Shown: in pieces, positions 23,138-34,114 of the stretch
How positions within the stretch are numbered: position 1 is the first letter of the stretch
Layout: each line of letters starts with the position of its first letter
Origin: Cryptomeria japonica
Lineage: Eukaryota > Streptophyta > Pinopsida > Cupressales > Cupressaceae
Direction: 5' to 3'
Length of the DNA: 64,000 nucleotides
NCBI RefSeq assembly: GCF_030272615.1
Contig: NC_081408.1
Span: forward strand, 335,888,793-335,952,792
Translations under genes and position numbers: made by a program
Notes under the pieces: generated by a model
Databases searched by the model: none
What the model was told of the DNA's origin: nothing
Seen by the model: the letters and a program-made list of their open reading frames with translations, nothing else

Positions 23138-23765
23138 ATGGCTATGGAGAAGCAACTTGAGATGACTCTTGAAGATTATGATGTTGAAAGGATGAAGAAC
23201 TTGAAATTGTAAGAAGAATTAAATTCTACAAATGAATTCATTCTTATCCTACAAGAAAGGTTATCATCTACTCAAGCCAATAGAAAATAAATTTTACAGA
23301 AACTCGATGATGAGGAAAAGGATGCACTCAAGGAATAATGTCAGAAACTAAGTCAAGAAACAAACTCATGAAGAATGAATTGCAAGATCTACCTATGAGG
23401 TTATCAAAAGATATTGAGGACATAAAGAAGAAAGAAGATAATCTTGATATATCTCCGAAGAACAAATTTTATGAATGTGGCAGATTGAGTCATGAGAGTA
23501 ATTTGTTGAGAACTAATTTGGCACACTCCCAGAATAATGAACAAGAACCTAAAAGACAAATAACTACTCTAAGAGATGATCTGATTACTGCAAGCGAGTA
23601 TAAAGAAAAGTTTAGGATCAGTGCTGCACAGTTGGATGACTTATTGAAAAGACAAAGACAGATTGATTTTTCTAGAGGACTTGGATTTGTACAAGGTCAA
23701 AGCTCCGGTGCTGCAAATGAAGATCAGACAACAAGTAAAATGGTTTAGATCCAATGGTTCAATAA
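23138..23765 (+). pseudogene. NA-C ORF1, N-terminal coiled-coil part
   Basis: Start at ATG 23138 (MAMEKQLEMTLEDYDVERMK), matching NA-B ORF1 at 47032. Mainly charged helix: MRLSKDIEDIKKKEDNLDIS, PKNKFYECGRLSHESNLLRT and KRQITTLRDDLITASEYKEK, with strong coiled-coil character, ending near SSGAANEDQ. NA-B has the same segments (EECGRLVHENGMLRSNL, RQMTVLRDDLTTASE). A few stops and one frame change break it. The zinc-knuckle half lies beyond the insertion, at 35458. Its role is probably gag-like RNA packaging, inferred from the knuckles and its position after the primer site. Confidence 0.7.
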
Positions 23766-23892
23766 AAATTTATTCTCTCCAAACCGAGACCATTGTTTAC
23801 TGTCACAAAAGAATAAGTAAAATGATAGTCCTGAACTATGTCAATAATAACTTTCAAAGAAAACATCTTTAGGAAACATTAGAAATATTGTA
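23766..23892. other. Unassigned stretch left of TAT-2
   Basis: Homology to NA-B ORF1 fades near 23765, and the TAT-2 primer site begins at 23893. The stretch matches neither NA-B nor the TAT-1 leader by eye; it may be TAT-2 leader. Confidence 0.3.
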
Positions 23893-23923
23893 GTCATGGG
23901 TTTGAGCCCCATGATGGGCACCA
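23893..23923 (-). other. Extended Lys-tRNA primer-binding site of TAT-2
   Basis: 31 bases that, on the plus strand, read as the 3' end of plant tRNA-Lys, including its T-loop (GGGTTTGAGCCCCA) and CCA. By my memory of that tRNA only five positions differ, all transitions and mostly at CpG. Usual primer sites match about 12-18 bases. It is seven bases from the LTR edge. Confidence 0.7.
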
Positions 23924-23930
23924 AAAAATC

Positions 23931-25079
23931 TATGTGTGTGAAAAGTGGACCTGTATCTGTATCTCAATACACAACACTTCAATTAAGTCATTAGATGCAT
24001 GGTTAGTAAATCAATAATCAATGAATAATAAACCATTACAAAGTGACCCATTGCCTTCTAGTAGATGTGAGTTTATATTGCTCTTAGATTTCTAAGCTAT
24101 CCAATGACTAGACAACACCCAAACGAAGGATTTTTAAATCTATATGAGCATGAATTCAAGCTAGATGGATGCAAGATTTAAGCTAGATGAATAAAAGATA
24201 TGCAAGATTAATCTATCATGATTTAAGCAATATTAAGCTAAATGATTTAAGAAATATGAAATAATTAATATGCAATATCTCAATGCAAATTCTCAATGAA
24301 CCTAGAGCAAAAGCAACATAATAACAATACATTCTCCAAGATTTTTGAATGAGAGATGAGACCCTGAATTTATAGAAAATTTAGAAAGAAACCAACAGCT
24401 GAGATCAAATGATGATGAACAATCAAGATTTTCCAAGAGGAAGCACAATCCAGGTGAATTGATGTGATTGGATGCTTTTCTTAGTTTTAAAGGAAATTGA
24501 ACTAAAATTAAGATAAAATCAGGAAAAAACTAATTTATTCTCTATTTCATTCAATTTTAATATTTAATTGTTTTAATTGCTTTCTTTGAGATTATTTATC
24601 AATTTTTAATTTGTTTTTTCAAGATTATCTCCAATTCATTTCCTTTCTCAATTTTTAATTCTTTTTTGTAAATTAATTCCTTTTTTTATTTGTTTCCTTT
24701 TTTGAAGATTTGTGCTCATAATTTCCAATTCCTCTTTCTTGATTTGTTTCCTTTTTTGAAGATTTATCACAATTTTTATTTTTTTTTCAAATTAATTCCT
24801 CTTTTTGATGATTTAATGGTAAATTGATTTATTTAATTAAATATGCTAAGATATTTAATAAAATAAATAAGATAATTGTTTAAAATGATTTACTTGGAAT
24901 GATCAATTAATTAAATAAATATTTAATTAATATTGAGTGATTAATTTTCCATGTGGCATTGATGATTTAAGAAATTAATTGTGTGCTCAAGATTTATTTA
25001 ATTGCCTTTGGTTAGGACCTTGGTGACGTTGTTGAGATTAGGGACTCATGGTTTAGATGACCAATTTTAGGGTATTATA
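23931..25079 (-). repeat. LTR of TAT-2
   Basis: On the plus strand TATGTGTGTGAAAAGTGG to GGGTATTATA; both terminal dinucleotides are mutated relative to TAT-1. It is homologous to both TAT-1 LTRs, though clearly more distant from them than they are from each other. A polypurine tract equivalent follows (TTGCCTCTCTTTGAA). Confidence 0.85.
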
Positions 25080-27539
25080 TTTGCCTCTCTTTGAATTAAT
25101 GTGCGAGCAACACATTGGTTCAAAGAAAATTTGATGTCTAGGAGATACCAGTTCTGAACTTGATTGATCATGAACTAGATTAAAAGCGAGGTGTTTAGCT
25201 TGATTCGAAGTGATGAAGATAAATGAAGTCTGATTAAAGTGATACTGATCCTAAACTTGATTGAACTTAGGAATGATAGAAAACAAAAGATACCAAACTT
25301 GAACTTGATTGATCAAGAAGCAGATCTTACTGATGTAGAACTTGATTGATCTAGACACAGTGAGTGATGATAAAAATTGATCTTGAACTTGATTGATCAA
25401 GACATAATGAGCAAAGATAAACTATCCAGCTTGATCCAAAGCGATGAATATTGAACACTTTCTTAGATTGAGTGTGATTGAAGATACTCTTTAAACCCTT
25501 GATTGAGTTTAAACAAATAATCAGCTTGATGAAAAGCGATGAAACTGATTACCGTTAAGAGATTGATTTAGATGAAGAGAAATATCAGCTTGATATGAAG
25601 CAATGAAACTGATATGCCCCTTATGATTGATTTGATTCAGATGATCGAGAGATATCAACTTGGTATAAAACGATGAAGATGAGAAGCCCCTTAACAATAA
25701 GGATTTGATTGACTGATTTTCTTTAGTTGAAAAATATTTTTTTGCTTGACTTTCGATGAAGATTTGAAAATTTTCTCGACATTTGAAGATGTGGGGTCAT
25801 AAGGTCACGAGTATGCCCCCTCAGGAGTGAAATCAAAAGATAGTGAGGGTTCATGATTATAGGCAATTTTGAGCGATGATAATGATTTGAGCACAAATTG
25901 AATTTGAGGAATTTTTGGAATTTTTGCATTGATTGATAAGAAATTGAGCACAAAGTTGGTCATAAAGTTGATGTGTAGAATGAAATTGAATTAGGATTCA
26001 GCATTGAAATTGAGAGCAATTTAAAGAAAGAATAAGCTTTTGATGAAAAGAGCGCTAAGTGGTCCAAATTCTGAAATTGACTAGCAAATTGATCTCAAAT
26101 TTTGATTTCGATCACGAAAATGGACTCAGGGCAGCCGATTTACAAGCTCTTGATTTGATTTCATCATACTTGTGTTGATTGGTTATGAGATGTTGTTCTA
26201 TATGCCTTATTCTATATGTATGCATTTCTTTTTCAGCATGGATGAATGTAATACAAATGATTATTGATGTCTATTTTTGTTTCTTTTCATATGCACATAA
26301 ATGAATCAGTATGAGTAATATGAATAATGTAATGTTTTCATTTTTCTATGCAATAAGATGAATGCAGATGAGTAATAATGAATATATGAATCTATATAAT
26401 ATGTTTATGTATGCAGCTAACACCTCAAAACACAAGTACTCGATCAGAGAAATGATGAAAAGAGACCACTTAGCTTAGAAATGATGATGCTCCAACTCTC
26501 ATTCATAAAATAAAGGAAGCATTGTTACCATATCAAAATCACTCTAAATACATGAGATGCAGAATGAAATGCAAAATGAGATGCAAAATGAGATGCAACC
26601 TAAACCTAGTCACTAGATTTTGAAAAGCTTAATTTTCATCATTGAGCACTTTACAACCACAACAGGAAGATTAGAGTTCCTTTCTTTTCATGTGCAATAT
26701 TAATTATCTTGTCCGCAATGACCCTTTTTCTTGTTCATATCCTTGGATAGATTACGCATGGACGTGGATTGCACAATGAAGAAATTCCCTCAAAAAAGAC
26801 AAAGAAATGATATGGAACCTCCCTATAGCATTCAAATAAGCGAAGTCGAGGTATGTGAGGTGATTTCACCTTGATGTGAAGGCTCTTATCATAGACACCC
26901 AACTAATTTAGATGTTTCCAGAGCACTGGAATCTTTCCTACAAGCAGAAAACAAAGAACATATTATGCCCCCAATCCTTGCTCCTCTTAGTCAAGATAGA
27001 CTTCCTCAAGTTACTCAGAGGGATAATAATTGAAAACCAATATAAAAGACAACACACAGAAAATTTTCATGCATAGCTCAAATTGTTTAGTGATTGTTTT
27101 CCATTATGTTGTTTTTCGTGTTACTCAGTGATAAAACTCTTTAGTAGTTAGGAGACAGGTGACTTGACTCGGAGTGGACGACTAGGTTTCACTGACGTAA
27201 AGATGACTTGTTTGACATTGCTTAGGATATGTAATGTGATTTTGTTGATTGCCTAAGACTAGGACATGGATTGGTTTCAAGCCATGAGGGTTCCAATGAA
27301 CTAGGATGTCACAAAAGTGACTAAAATATGTAGAAGTGAAAGCAAATATGTAGGAAAGTGAGAATGACAACATTGCATTGATAGATGGAGCACTTGAGTA
27401 CAAGAGGCGCCAGTTTACCAGGTTTTCACCTGCTTGGCAGAGATTCTTTTTTTTTTTACCGAGGTGCCTGTTTATTAGGTTTTCACCAAGGCATTTTCTC
27501 TCTTTTTCCCCTTTTTTTTTCTTTTTTTTTCTTTTTCTT
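25080..27539. other. TAT-2 3' internal region, non-coding
   Basis: Matches TAT-1 on both sides of a junction near 26125-26145. I see no ORF worth reporting. It carries the same CTTGATTGATCAAG-type dyads as TAT-1 (near 25306, 25390). Confidence 0.5.
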
Positions 27540-27715
27540 TTTTCAGGACTTTTTCTAATTTTTATGATTTCTTCAGGACTTTTTTTGATTTTTATGATTT
27601 CTTCGGGACTTTTTCTGATTTTTAGGATTTTTTTCAGGACTTTTTCAGATTTTTAGGATTTTTTCAAGACTTTTTCTAGGTTTTAGGATTTTTTTCAGGA
27701 CTTTTTTGCTACATA
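27540..27715. repeat. About six units of a 31-bp T-rich repeat
   Basis: Units of the type CAGGACTTTTTCTGATTTTT plus ATGATTTCTT or AGGATTTTTT. TAT-1 has about two units at the same place. A looser array of similar words (AGGATTTTTTAAGGACTTTT) runs from 27895 to about 28035, breaking the integrase frame. Confidence 0.8.
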
Positions 27716-27905
27716 AGCTGCTGGAGCAGAGAATATTTAAGTGAATAATTTCTTCAGATGGATAGTGTTGATCGGTTCGTGGAGCTGTTCTCCTTCTGAT
27801 GTTGAGAGTTGATAGGCACCAAAGCCAAAAGTTGTAGTAACGATATAGGGACCCAGCCAGTTGGGTTCAAACTTCCCTTTGTTGTCTCAAAACTGTTGAT
27901 TTTTA
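27715..27905 (-). pseudogene. TAT-2 integrase C-terminal end
   Basis: Minus strand reads GKFEPNWLGPYIVTTFGFGA then YQLSTSEGEQLHEPINTIHL KKLFT and a stop. This is the normal C-terminal end of a plant gypsy integrase (FEPNW.GPY...GAY.L...G). It is better preserved here than in TAT-1, where the same positions (9500-9300) are broken. Upstream pol is missing; the frame ends in the T-rich array. Confidence 0.75.
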
Positions 27906-28045
27906 GGATTTTTTAAGGACTTTTTAGGATTTTTTAAGGACTTTTTATGATTTTTTAGGAGTTTGTTTAGGACATTTTATAATTTTTTTAGGATTTTGTG
28001 CAGGACATTTTATGATTTTTTTAGGATTTTGATTTTTTCTCCTAG

Positions 28046-28174
28046 TGTCTAGTAAGGCAAAAGGGATTTTGAGTACATGAATGGATAAGTGAATGATGGT
28101 GGACACTTTCAAGGACTATCTAACAACATTAATCCAAGCACAGGGTCCAGATATAGCAATGTAAACCAAGGATT
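28046..28174. other. Unassigned junction between TAT-2 and NA-D
   Basis: I could not place the exact border. No gene is seen. A 22-bp repeat starts at its right edge. Confidence 0.3.
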
Positions 28175-28222
28175 TTAGTGATGTAAAGCAAGGATTTTAG
28201 CGATGTAAAGAAAGGATATAGC
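28155..28222. repeat. Three 22-bp tandem units
   Basis: Units GCAATGTAAACCAAGGATTT, GTGATGTAAAGCAAGGATTT and GCGATGTAAAGAAAGGATAT, at the degenerate C-terminal end of NA-D ORF2. Confidence 0.8.
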
Positions 28223-31200
28223 GTAATGAAGCCATATGGTCCAAAGAAGTGGCAATGTCAAGAGGTTTGCAGAAAGCATGTTTTTGCATTTTGTCCATAG
28301 TATTTTGAGTTTTCTAGTGAAAGTTGATGTGGAGCTACTGAGAGGATCAAATGAGCTTACCAAATCCTGAATCTCCTTTTAAATCTAATTTTTTTTAGCA
28401 TCCAAGTCTTTGATTCAGATAGGAAAGTTTGAATATTTCATCAAAATTTGACCAACTTGTTGTAGTGTCATCTTGACTTCTTTTATTCTGGTTGATAGAG
28501 AAACTTTTCCAACTGATATCTACTCCATGAGGTTATCTCCTTGCTTTGTTTTGTATTGTCTTATTGCAACCTTCTCCAGATCAGTTGCCTCTGAACTGAT
28601 TTCTTTCACCAGAGTATTCAACTAGTCAATAATGGGTGCAGTATCATCAATTGCAATGTTCGGGATGAGATCAGAGAGAATTATTTTGGCAGAGGTGAGG
28701 ATTTTTGCCTTCTTTTTCTTTTCTCTCGGTTTTACCTTTTCATCTTGGATTCTCAGTTTTTCTAAGACTTTCATCAGCTATTTAGGGGTTATTTTCTTTA
28801 TATATAATTGAATCCCCTTCTTCTTCTTCCTCTATTTCTTCTTCAATTTCTAAGGGCTCAACTGCTGAACTAGTTGTTGTGACAATTGTTACCTTTTTCT
28901 TTACACTTTCCCTATCTAAGTTTAATTTTCTCTTTATCAGAGGGGTAGCCAACACTACTATGATGTCCTTTATTTTCTTCTCATCCTCATCTCCTTCCTT
29001 AGATTTCTTTTCTTCTTCTATTTTCTTCTCTTCTTCATTTTCTTCCTTTGTTGTTTTATTTTCTTCATGTCTTCCTTCTTATGTTTTCTTTTCTTCTACT
29101 TTTCTTTCCTCTATGATCTTTTCTTCCTCTTTTCCTTCTTAAGAAAGATTAAGGTTTGGTGACAACAAGGTTTCATGAGGTGTATCCTCATAGGGAATAT
29201 CTTCAACTAACACTTCATCTTGACCAGCCAATTTTGTTTTATCAGCTTCCTCTACCGGTTAGGTATGGACCGGTTATTCAATACCTATTTTTAGATTGGG
29301 GATGTCTGACACAACATCTCCTATGATGTCCTTAATAGAGAGCATATTAAAAACATCAGTGGAGTCTTTTTCTTTATCTTTTCCTTTATCAAGGATAGCT
29401 GCCCCTTTGTCCTATTTTGTTTCTTGTTCAATTTCTTCTTCAACTTTCTTTTGTTGGTCCATAATTTCTTTCCACAAGGCAACCCCTTCAACGTGCACTT
29501 CTCTAATTTCACCTACTACCATTCTTCTAGTTATGTTCCTTATCTTGAAATACTGAATGCATTCTTCATCCACCAGTGAAAATCGTTCAAAATATAATTC
29601 ATGTTGAACTTCCATGATTGCTTTTATTCTGAGCTCTTTTTTAGTAGCTAGAGCAGTCTTCCATCTTCCTTCAATTTGATTTAGTAAATTTGATGGAATA
29701 ATACCATACAATTCACTTTGAGTTCTACAAAAGGTGTGCAAGTTCTAGATCAAAGTTTCTTCAAGTTTTCTCTTATCTTCATCATTGCTAAGAGAATGTC
29801 TCCTTCCAACACTAGACAAACCTCCAAATTCTTTGATGCCATGCACCATTTCATCAATTGTTGGAGCTTTATTCCTTTCACTTCTTTTAACCTTTTTTAC
29901 TTCCACATCTAACCCAATGTCACCTTCTTTCTTATCCTCTTTAAGTTTGGAATCCCTCTTTCTCTTTCTGGTGTAAGTAACTCATACCAGTCTATCTTTT
30001 CTTGGTGAAGATACCAAAGTACCTAGATACTTTTCTTTAGTATATGTTTCTAGTTTGGTTGTTGCAGTCCTCTTTGGTTTTGTTTTTGACATTTTCTTCT
30101 TTTCATCGATCAGTTCCTTGTCTTTGGCAAGTGTTACCCCTATTTTCTTACTTGCACAGGTGGAGGTAGTGGTACCAGGTGCTTCACCTCCATATTTCTT
30201 GTCAAGGGTATCAATCATTTTCTTTACTTTTCTTTTGATGATAGGCACCTGAAGTTCTTGTTTTATTTTGGAGCTTGCCTCCTCATATGTTCCAAATCTA
30301 TTTTTCTTTAAGTCTATCGATTTAGATAGAAGCATATTGATGTGATTCTTAACTAGATCTACTGCAACCTCATATCCCATGGGTGGAACCCAAAAATTTA
30401 TAGGTTAAACTACTTGGATAATACAACAATCTATATCAACAAGAAAACAAATGTTGTTCTTGTATTTTTGCACTATTCCTATTGGAATTCTTTCCCTCTT
30501 GTGCATTCTAGTTTGGAATTCCTTGAAATATCCCCACATTGCTTCCCCAAATTTATTTCCTAGATCTCTAATCATATAACCTATCTGAACCATGATAGAT
30601 TTCTCCTAAGACCATACTACATTACCCTTACTGAGAAAATATTTTAGCACATAGAAGAATATACATACCAGAAGAGAGCCATACTTGAAAGATTGCTTCT
30701 TATCCTTCTTTATTCTATCCAAGTTCACCATGAACTGACTTTGAATCATCTTGTAGATATCATATGTTGCATCTTCTTTGATAATTCAGTATCCAACATG
30801 GATGACACCGCTCGACACACTATTCATCCGACTTGATTGATAAACCCTATATCCTAGCACTATGGAGGAAAACCTTACTTCAACATCCTCAATATGGGTG
30901 ATAGTCATTTCTCTACTATCACATCGAGATTTGGTTAACTGGGTGACTTCATTTGATGAAATAATTCTTAGGCTTAATGCTTCACCAGTTGCACTAAACC
31001 CTGTCACTCTTTGAATCATCTCCTTTGTGATCTTGACCGGTGCATGAGCTTCTAGCCACAAAAATTGATTGTGAACCCTACTTAATACATATCTAACCCA
31101 GTCACCATGAAACTGATTAGGAAAGTCTACAACATATGCCAAATTCTTGGTCTTTAGATGTAGAAAGCTTGGTTTCAATTGGTCATTGTCATAGAACTCT

Positions 31201-31412
31201 TTAAACTCACTTTGAATGAACTTGTCTCCAATTTCTTCAATCTTGCAATGAATGTAGGAGCGAATATCTTCCACCAACAATACACCAAAGGGTATAGATG
31301 ACAAGGCATTGGTCTTGTCGATTTCATTGGCTTTCATCGTGTGTAGCTTGAACTTGGTTTGGGGTTTGATGATAGCTTCAACTAGCACAGGGTTTGAAAT
31401 ATGCGCTGCCAT
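28175..31412 (-). pseudogene. NA-D ORF2: large protein of unknown function
   Basis: Start at ATG 31412 (MAAHISNPVLVEAIIKP). The N-terminal domain is open for over 200 codons: VLLVEDIRSYIHCKIEEIGD, DWVRYVLSRVHNQFLWLEAH, ITKEMIQRVTGFSATGEA, VEVRFSSIVLGYRVYQSS. Then FKYGSLLVCIFFYVLKYF, AMWGYFKEFQTRMHKRERIP, and PMGYEVAVDLVKNHINMLLS. NA-B and NA-C share this order. The middle is basic, a segment at 29741-29412 (HELYFERFSLVDEECIQYFK, EIREVHVEGVALWKEIMDQQ) is so far seen only here, and the end (29150-28800) is extremely Glu/Lys-rich and coiled coil. Only about nine stops occur in some 1,000 codons. The repeated GF/GLP motif faintly recalls plant transposon N-terminal domains; I would not name it. 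Confidence 0.75.
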
Positions 31413-31870
31413 CCTGACCTTCAATTAAGATTTTCTTAGATGTTGTTGAAAAAACCTTTCTTAGGGAATGTTGCACACCACTATCGTTCTGCTTAAATTT
31501 CTTTTTCGCACAAACAAAGCTTTGCAATTTTTAAATCACCTTGGAACACATAGGAGCTCAAGAAAATTCACAAGTCATTAGGTAAATGAAAGTGTGCTAT
31601 CATTTCCTTATTTATTCATTGAAATTTATTAGCACTAGGATCCAACGGTCAGATTCGAAGCTCACAACTTAAAGTACACCGATTTGACTACACTGGTTAT
31701 TTGTTAACAACATCGATACTCAAGTAAATAATTCACATGAAAAAATTCAATAAGAACTTTTTAGACCAAAATTTGTGCATCATAACTATGCAGGTAAACA
31801 CATTATCACATTTGTTGATTGGATTCAAAAGTAATCTTACTATGTGTGCTCCCCCTGGGCATTGATATGC
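31413..31870 (-). other. Spacer between NA-D ORF1 and ORF2
   Basis: About 460 bases with no ORF. NA-B and NA-C have spacers of similar length at the same place. Confidence 0.5.
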
Positions 31871-34056
31871 CTAGTTAGAAGTGGAACTGTCATCACCGAT
31901 GGATGATGCCTTGGTTTCAGGATGTCCTTGTCCTTCTTTTCCTTCATCCTTCTTGATCCATGTCTTTTTCATTTCATCTCTTATTTCTTTAGTTGTCTTC
32001 TTTCCTTTTAGGTCATTTTGCTCTTTTTTCTTGCTAAAATGATTCTTGTCTGCAGACCAATTGTAGGATCGGCTTCTGCATTCTCTAGATAAATAGCCAA
32101 TCTTATGGCAGGTAAAGCATGTCATACCAGTTGTCCTCCATGGTATTGGTTTGTTTCAATGACCCATTCTCATTCTACATGTTTTAGCAACATGACCAAA
32201 ATTACCACATATGGAACATGTGGCATTCAACTGATTGCTCCTTGTGTTGAGATTAACCGGTTTGAATGTGTTGGCATTATACACTCTTAAGAGAATAGTT
32301 TATGTTTTCATTGATGGAAACCAATTGGAAACCAATCGGCAATAGGTTTCTACATCCACCGACAAATATCATACACTGGCAGACACCAACACTGACAGGC
32401 GCTTACACTAGCATCCAATTCACACTGAAAATGAAGTATACAGGCACTCAGGCCGACATGGGATGAACTTTTGTTTATTATAATATAATTATCTTTTGTA
32501 AGCCGACTTGGTATATTGTAAAAGACTCATATATGTATGAGATCTTATAGACCATTTTGCAAGAAAAGAATGATAGTGATGTATGGTAGAAGATAGTTGT
32601 TTAGTGGCAATGAAGGTTTTTGGTTAAGGTATCTATCTTAGCTTAAACCGGTACTGAACCTGGCATGTTTTGAGAAGTACATTGTATTGGATTTAATTAT
32701 CCATTTTGTAGTCAGTGAGACTCTTCATTGAGCAGTGAGCTCTAGGTTGTTGGTCTTCCTGCATGTGCAGGCCCCTATTGTAAGTAGTATTTATTCATTG
32801 GCCAGTGAGTAAATATTGTGGGTAACAAATCCCACCAAGGTTTTTCCCACACAGGGTTTCCTCATTAAAATATCTTGTGTTATGGTGTGTTTCTATGTTG
32901 TCTCTGTTATTTGTGTTTACTACATTAATTCTTATTTACCGGTGCACTGTTTTGTGTTGCAAAGTTATAAATAAGTTTAAATATTCATTATACTGGTTAG
33001 CCATTGATTAACACCCCCCCCCCCCCTCTCAGTGTCTTTGAGACTATCATTGAATATAATAGAATGATTATTTTGATACCTTTGTCTTGAACTTGCATTC
33101 TTTTGATCATGTCCAAACTTATTGCAAGTAAAGCAGTCTCCGTTAAATCTTTTAGCACTTGACAGGCTGCTTGACTAAGATCTACACTCATAAGTATTGT
33201 GACCAGACTTATGACAATTATGCCAATAACCATCAAAAGTGAAAGTCTTCTTTTGATTAACCGATTTGTTCCTATAGTCATCAGTCTTATGACTTGATTT
33301 TCCACAATGATTACAAGAGAATTTGAAAGACTTCATACCTCTTGTTTCTGAGTGGTTTCATTTATCATCCTTCATCTTTTTGGATTTAGATGACTCTCTA
33401 GTTTCTATAGGACCTAAACTGGGGTAACCAAGGCTAGTTGTATCCTTTCTTCTTCTCCAAGCCTTCAACTATCTATTTACCCTCTCAAAGATTTCATTAA
33501 ATTTTCTCAACTTCTCGTTTATCTCATTTTTAGTTTTCAACTCACTTTTTAGTTGTTCAATCTCTTTCATCATCCTCTCCTTTTCTTATGCAATGTCATT
33601 CAGTTGTTTATGTATATATTCATTTTCTTGAGTGAGAACTCAAATCTCCTCATCTTTCTTAATCATAATTGCATCATTTTCTCTCAAGGCATCTTTAGCA
33701 AGCCTCTTGGCTCTTTCATCTTTTGACAGATCTTCATCTACCTCTCTCTTTCTTTCATCAACATTTCTACTAGCTTCTAGTATCTCAATCATTCTTAGGG
33801 CCTGGCCTTCATGTTATCTTTTGAGATGTGTAATTTCTTTGGTCAGCTTCTTGTTCTTTTCCATAAGTTATGAGATTGCTTCTTCATCTTCTTCAGATCC
33901 ACTCTATTTAGAGAGTTGATCTATGATATCTTGGCTCTCATTTAGCTATTGAGCCAATTCCTTCCTTTTAGAAAGAGATTTTCTTAGTCTCTCTTTCAAT
34001 TGAGTAATAATTTCATTGGTTTCATCAATATGCTTCTGATACCGGTACTCTTCCAT
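31871..34056 (-). pseudogene. NA-D ORF1: coiled coil plus five zinc knuckles
   Basis: Start at ATG 34056 (MEEYRYQKHIDETNEIITQL), 44 bases after the primer site. The first 220 or so codons form a long coiled coil (RLAKDALRENDAIMIKKDEE, MMKEIEQLKSELKTKNEINE). Knuckles follow: CNHCGKSSHKTDDY (about 33310), HNCHKSGHNTYEC, CFTCNKFGHDQKNA, then beyond SOLO-S CSICGNFGHVAKTC and CFTCHKIGYLSREC (near 32110). Some knuckles have lost a ligand. The end is acidic and Ser-rich (SSIGDDSSTSN) at 31871. Knuckles bind nucleic acid in gag proteins; here an RNA-packaging role is inferred. About six stops and a frame change at the SOLO-S site. Confidence 0.75.
32315..33048 (+). mobile_element. SOLO-S: solo copia-type LTR
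   Basis: Interrupts NA-D ORF1 between the third and fourth zinc knuckles. Starts TGGAAACCAATTGG and ends CCTCTCAGTGTCTTTGAGAC plus TATC(A). ATTGA precedes it (32310-32314) and follows it (33049-33053). The interior has the familiar copia-LTR text (TGTGGGTAACAAATCCCACC, then a long C-run before CTCTCAGTG). No internal sequence, so a solo LTR left by recombination. Confidence 0.75.
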
Positions 34057-34099
34057 GATATTTATCCTCAAGCTATCAAGCTTCTCACTAGATGAACTA

Positions 34100-34112
34100 T
34101 TCTCTAATACCA
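34100..34112 (-). other. Primer-binding site of NA-D
   Basis: On the minus strand TGGTATTAGAGAA, a decayed Met-tRNA type site two bases inside the LTR. Confidence 0.65.
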
Positions 34113-34114
34113 AT

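Larger units (their letters stand above)
23893..28045 (-). mobile_element. TAT-2: truncated Tat-like gypsy element
   Basis: Order on the plus strand: primer-binding site 23893-23923, LTR 23931-25079, then 3' internal region 25080-28045 homologous to TAT-1 4360-5380 and 7827-9460. It lacks the segment equivalent to TAT-1 about 5380-7826, exactly where TAT-1 has the antisense PMD ORF. It keeps the C-terminal end of integrase (27715-27905) but no other pol or gag. Having the primer site on one side and the 3' internal region on the other side of the same LTR is not a normal element order. No target duplication was found. Confidence 0.7.

Noticed and set aside
23893-23923. A tRNA-Lys gene
   Set aside because: Only the 3' 31 bases are present; no anticodon or D arm. 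Its position beside an LTR makes it a primer-binding site.
28879-30252. Plus-strand ORFs rich in Phe and Ser (for example 28879-29142, 29296-29556, 30055-30252)
   Set aside because: They are the antisense reading of the Glu/Lys-rich end of NA-D ORF2.
33011-33026. Long C-run as a G-quadruplex or regulatory site
   Set aside because: The same C-run before CTCTCAGTG occurs near the end of many copia-type LTRs here, so it is an ordinary LTR feature with length slippage.
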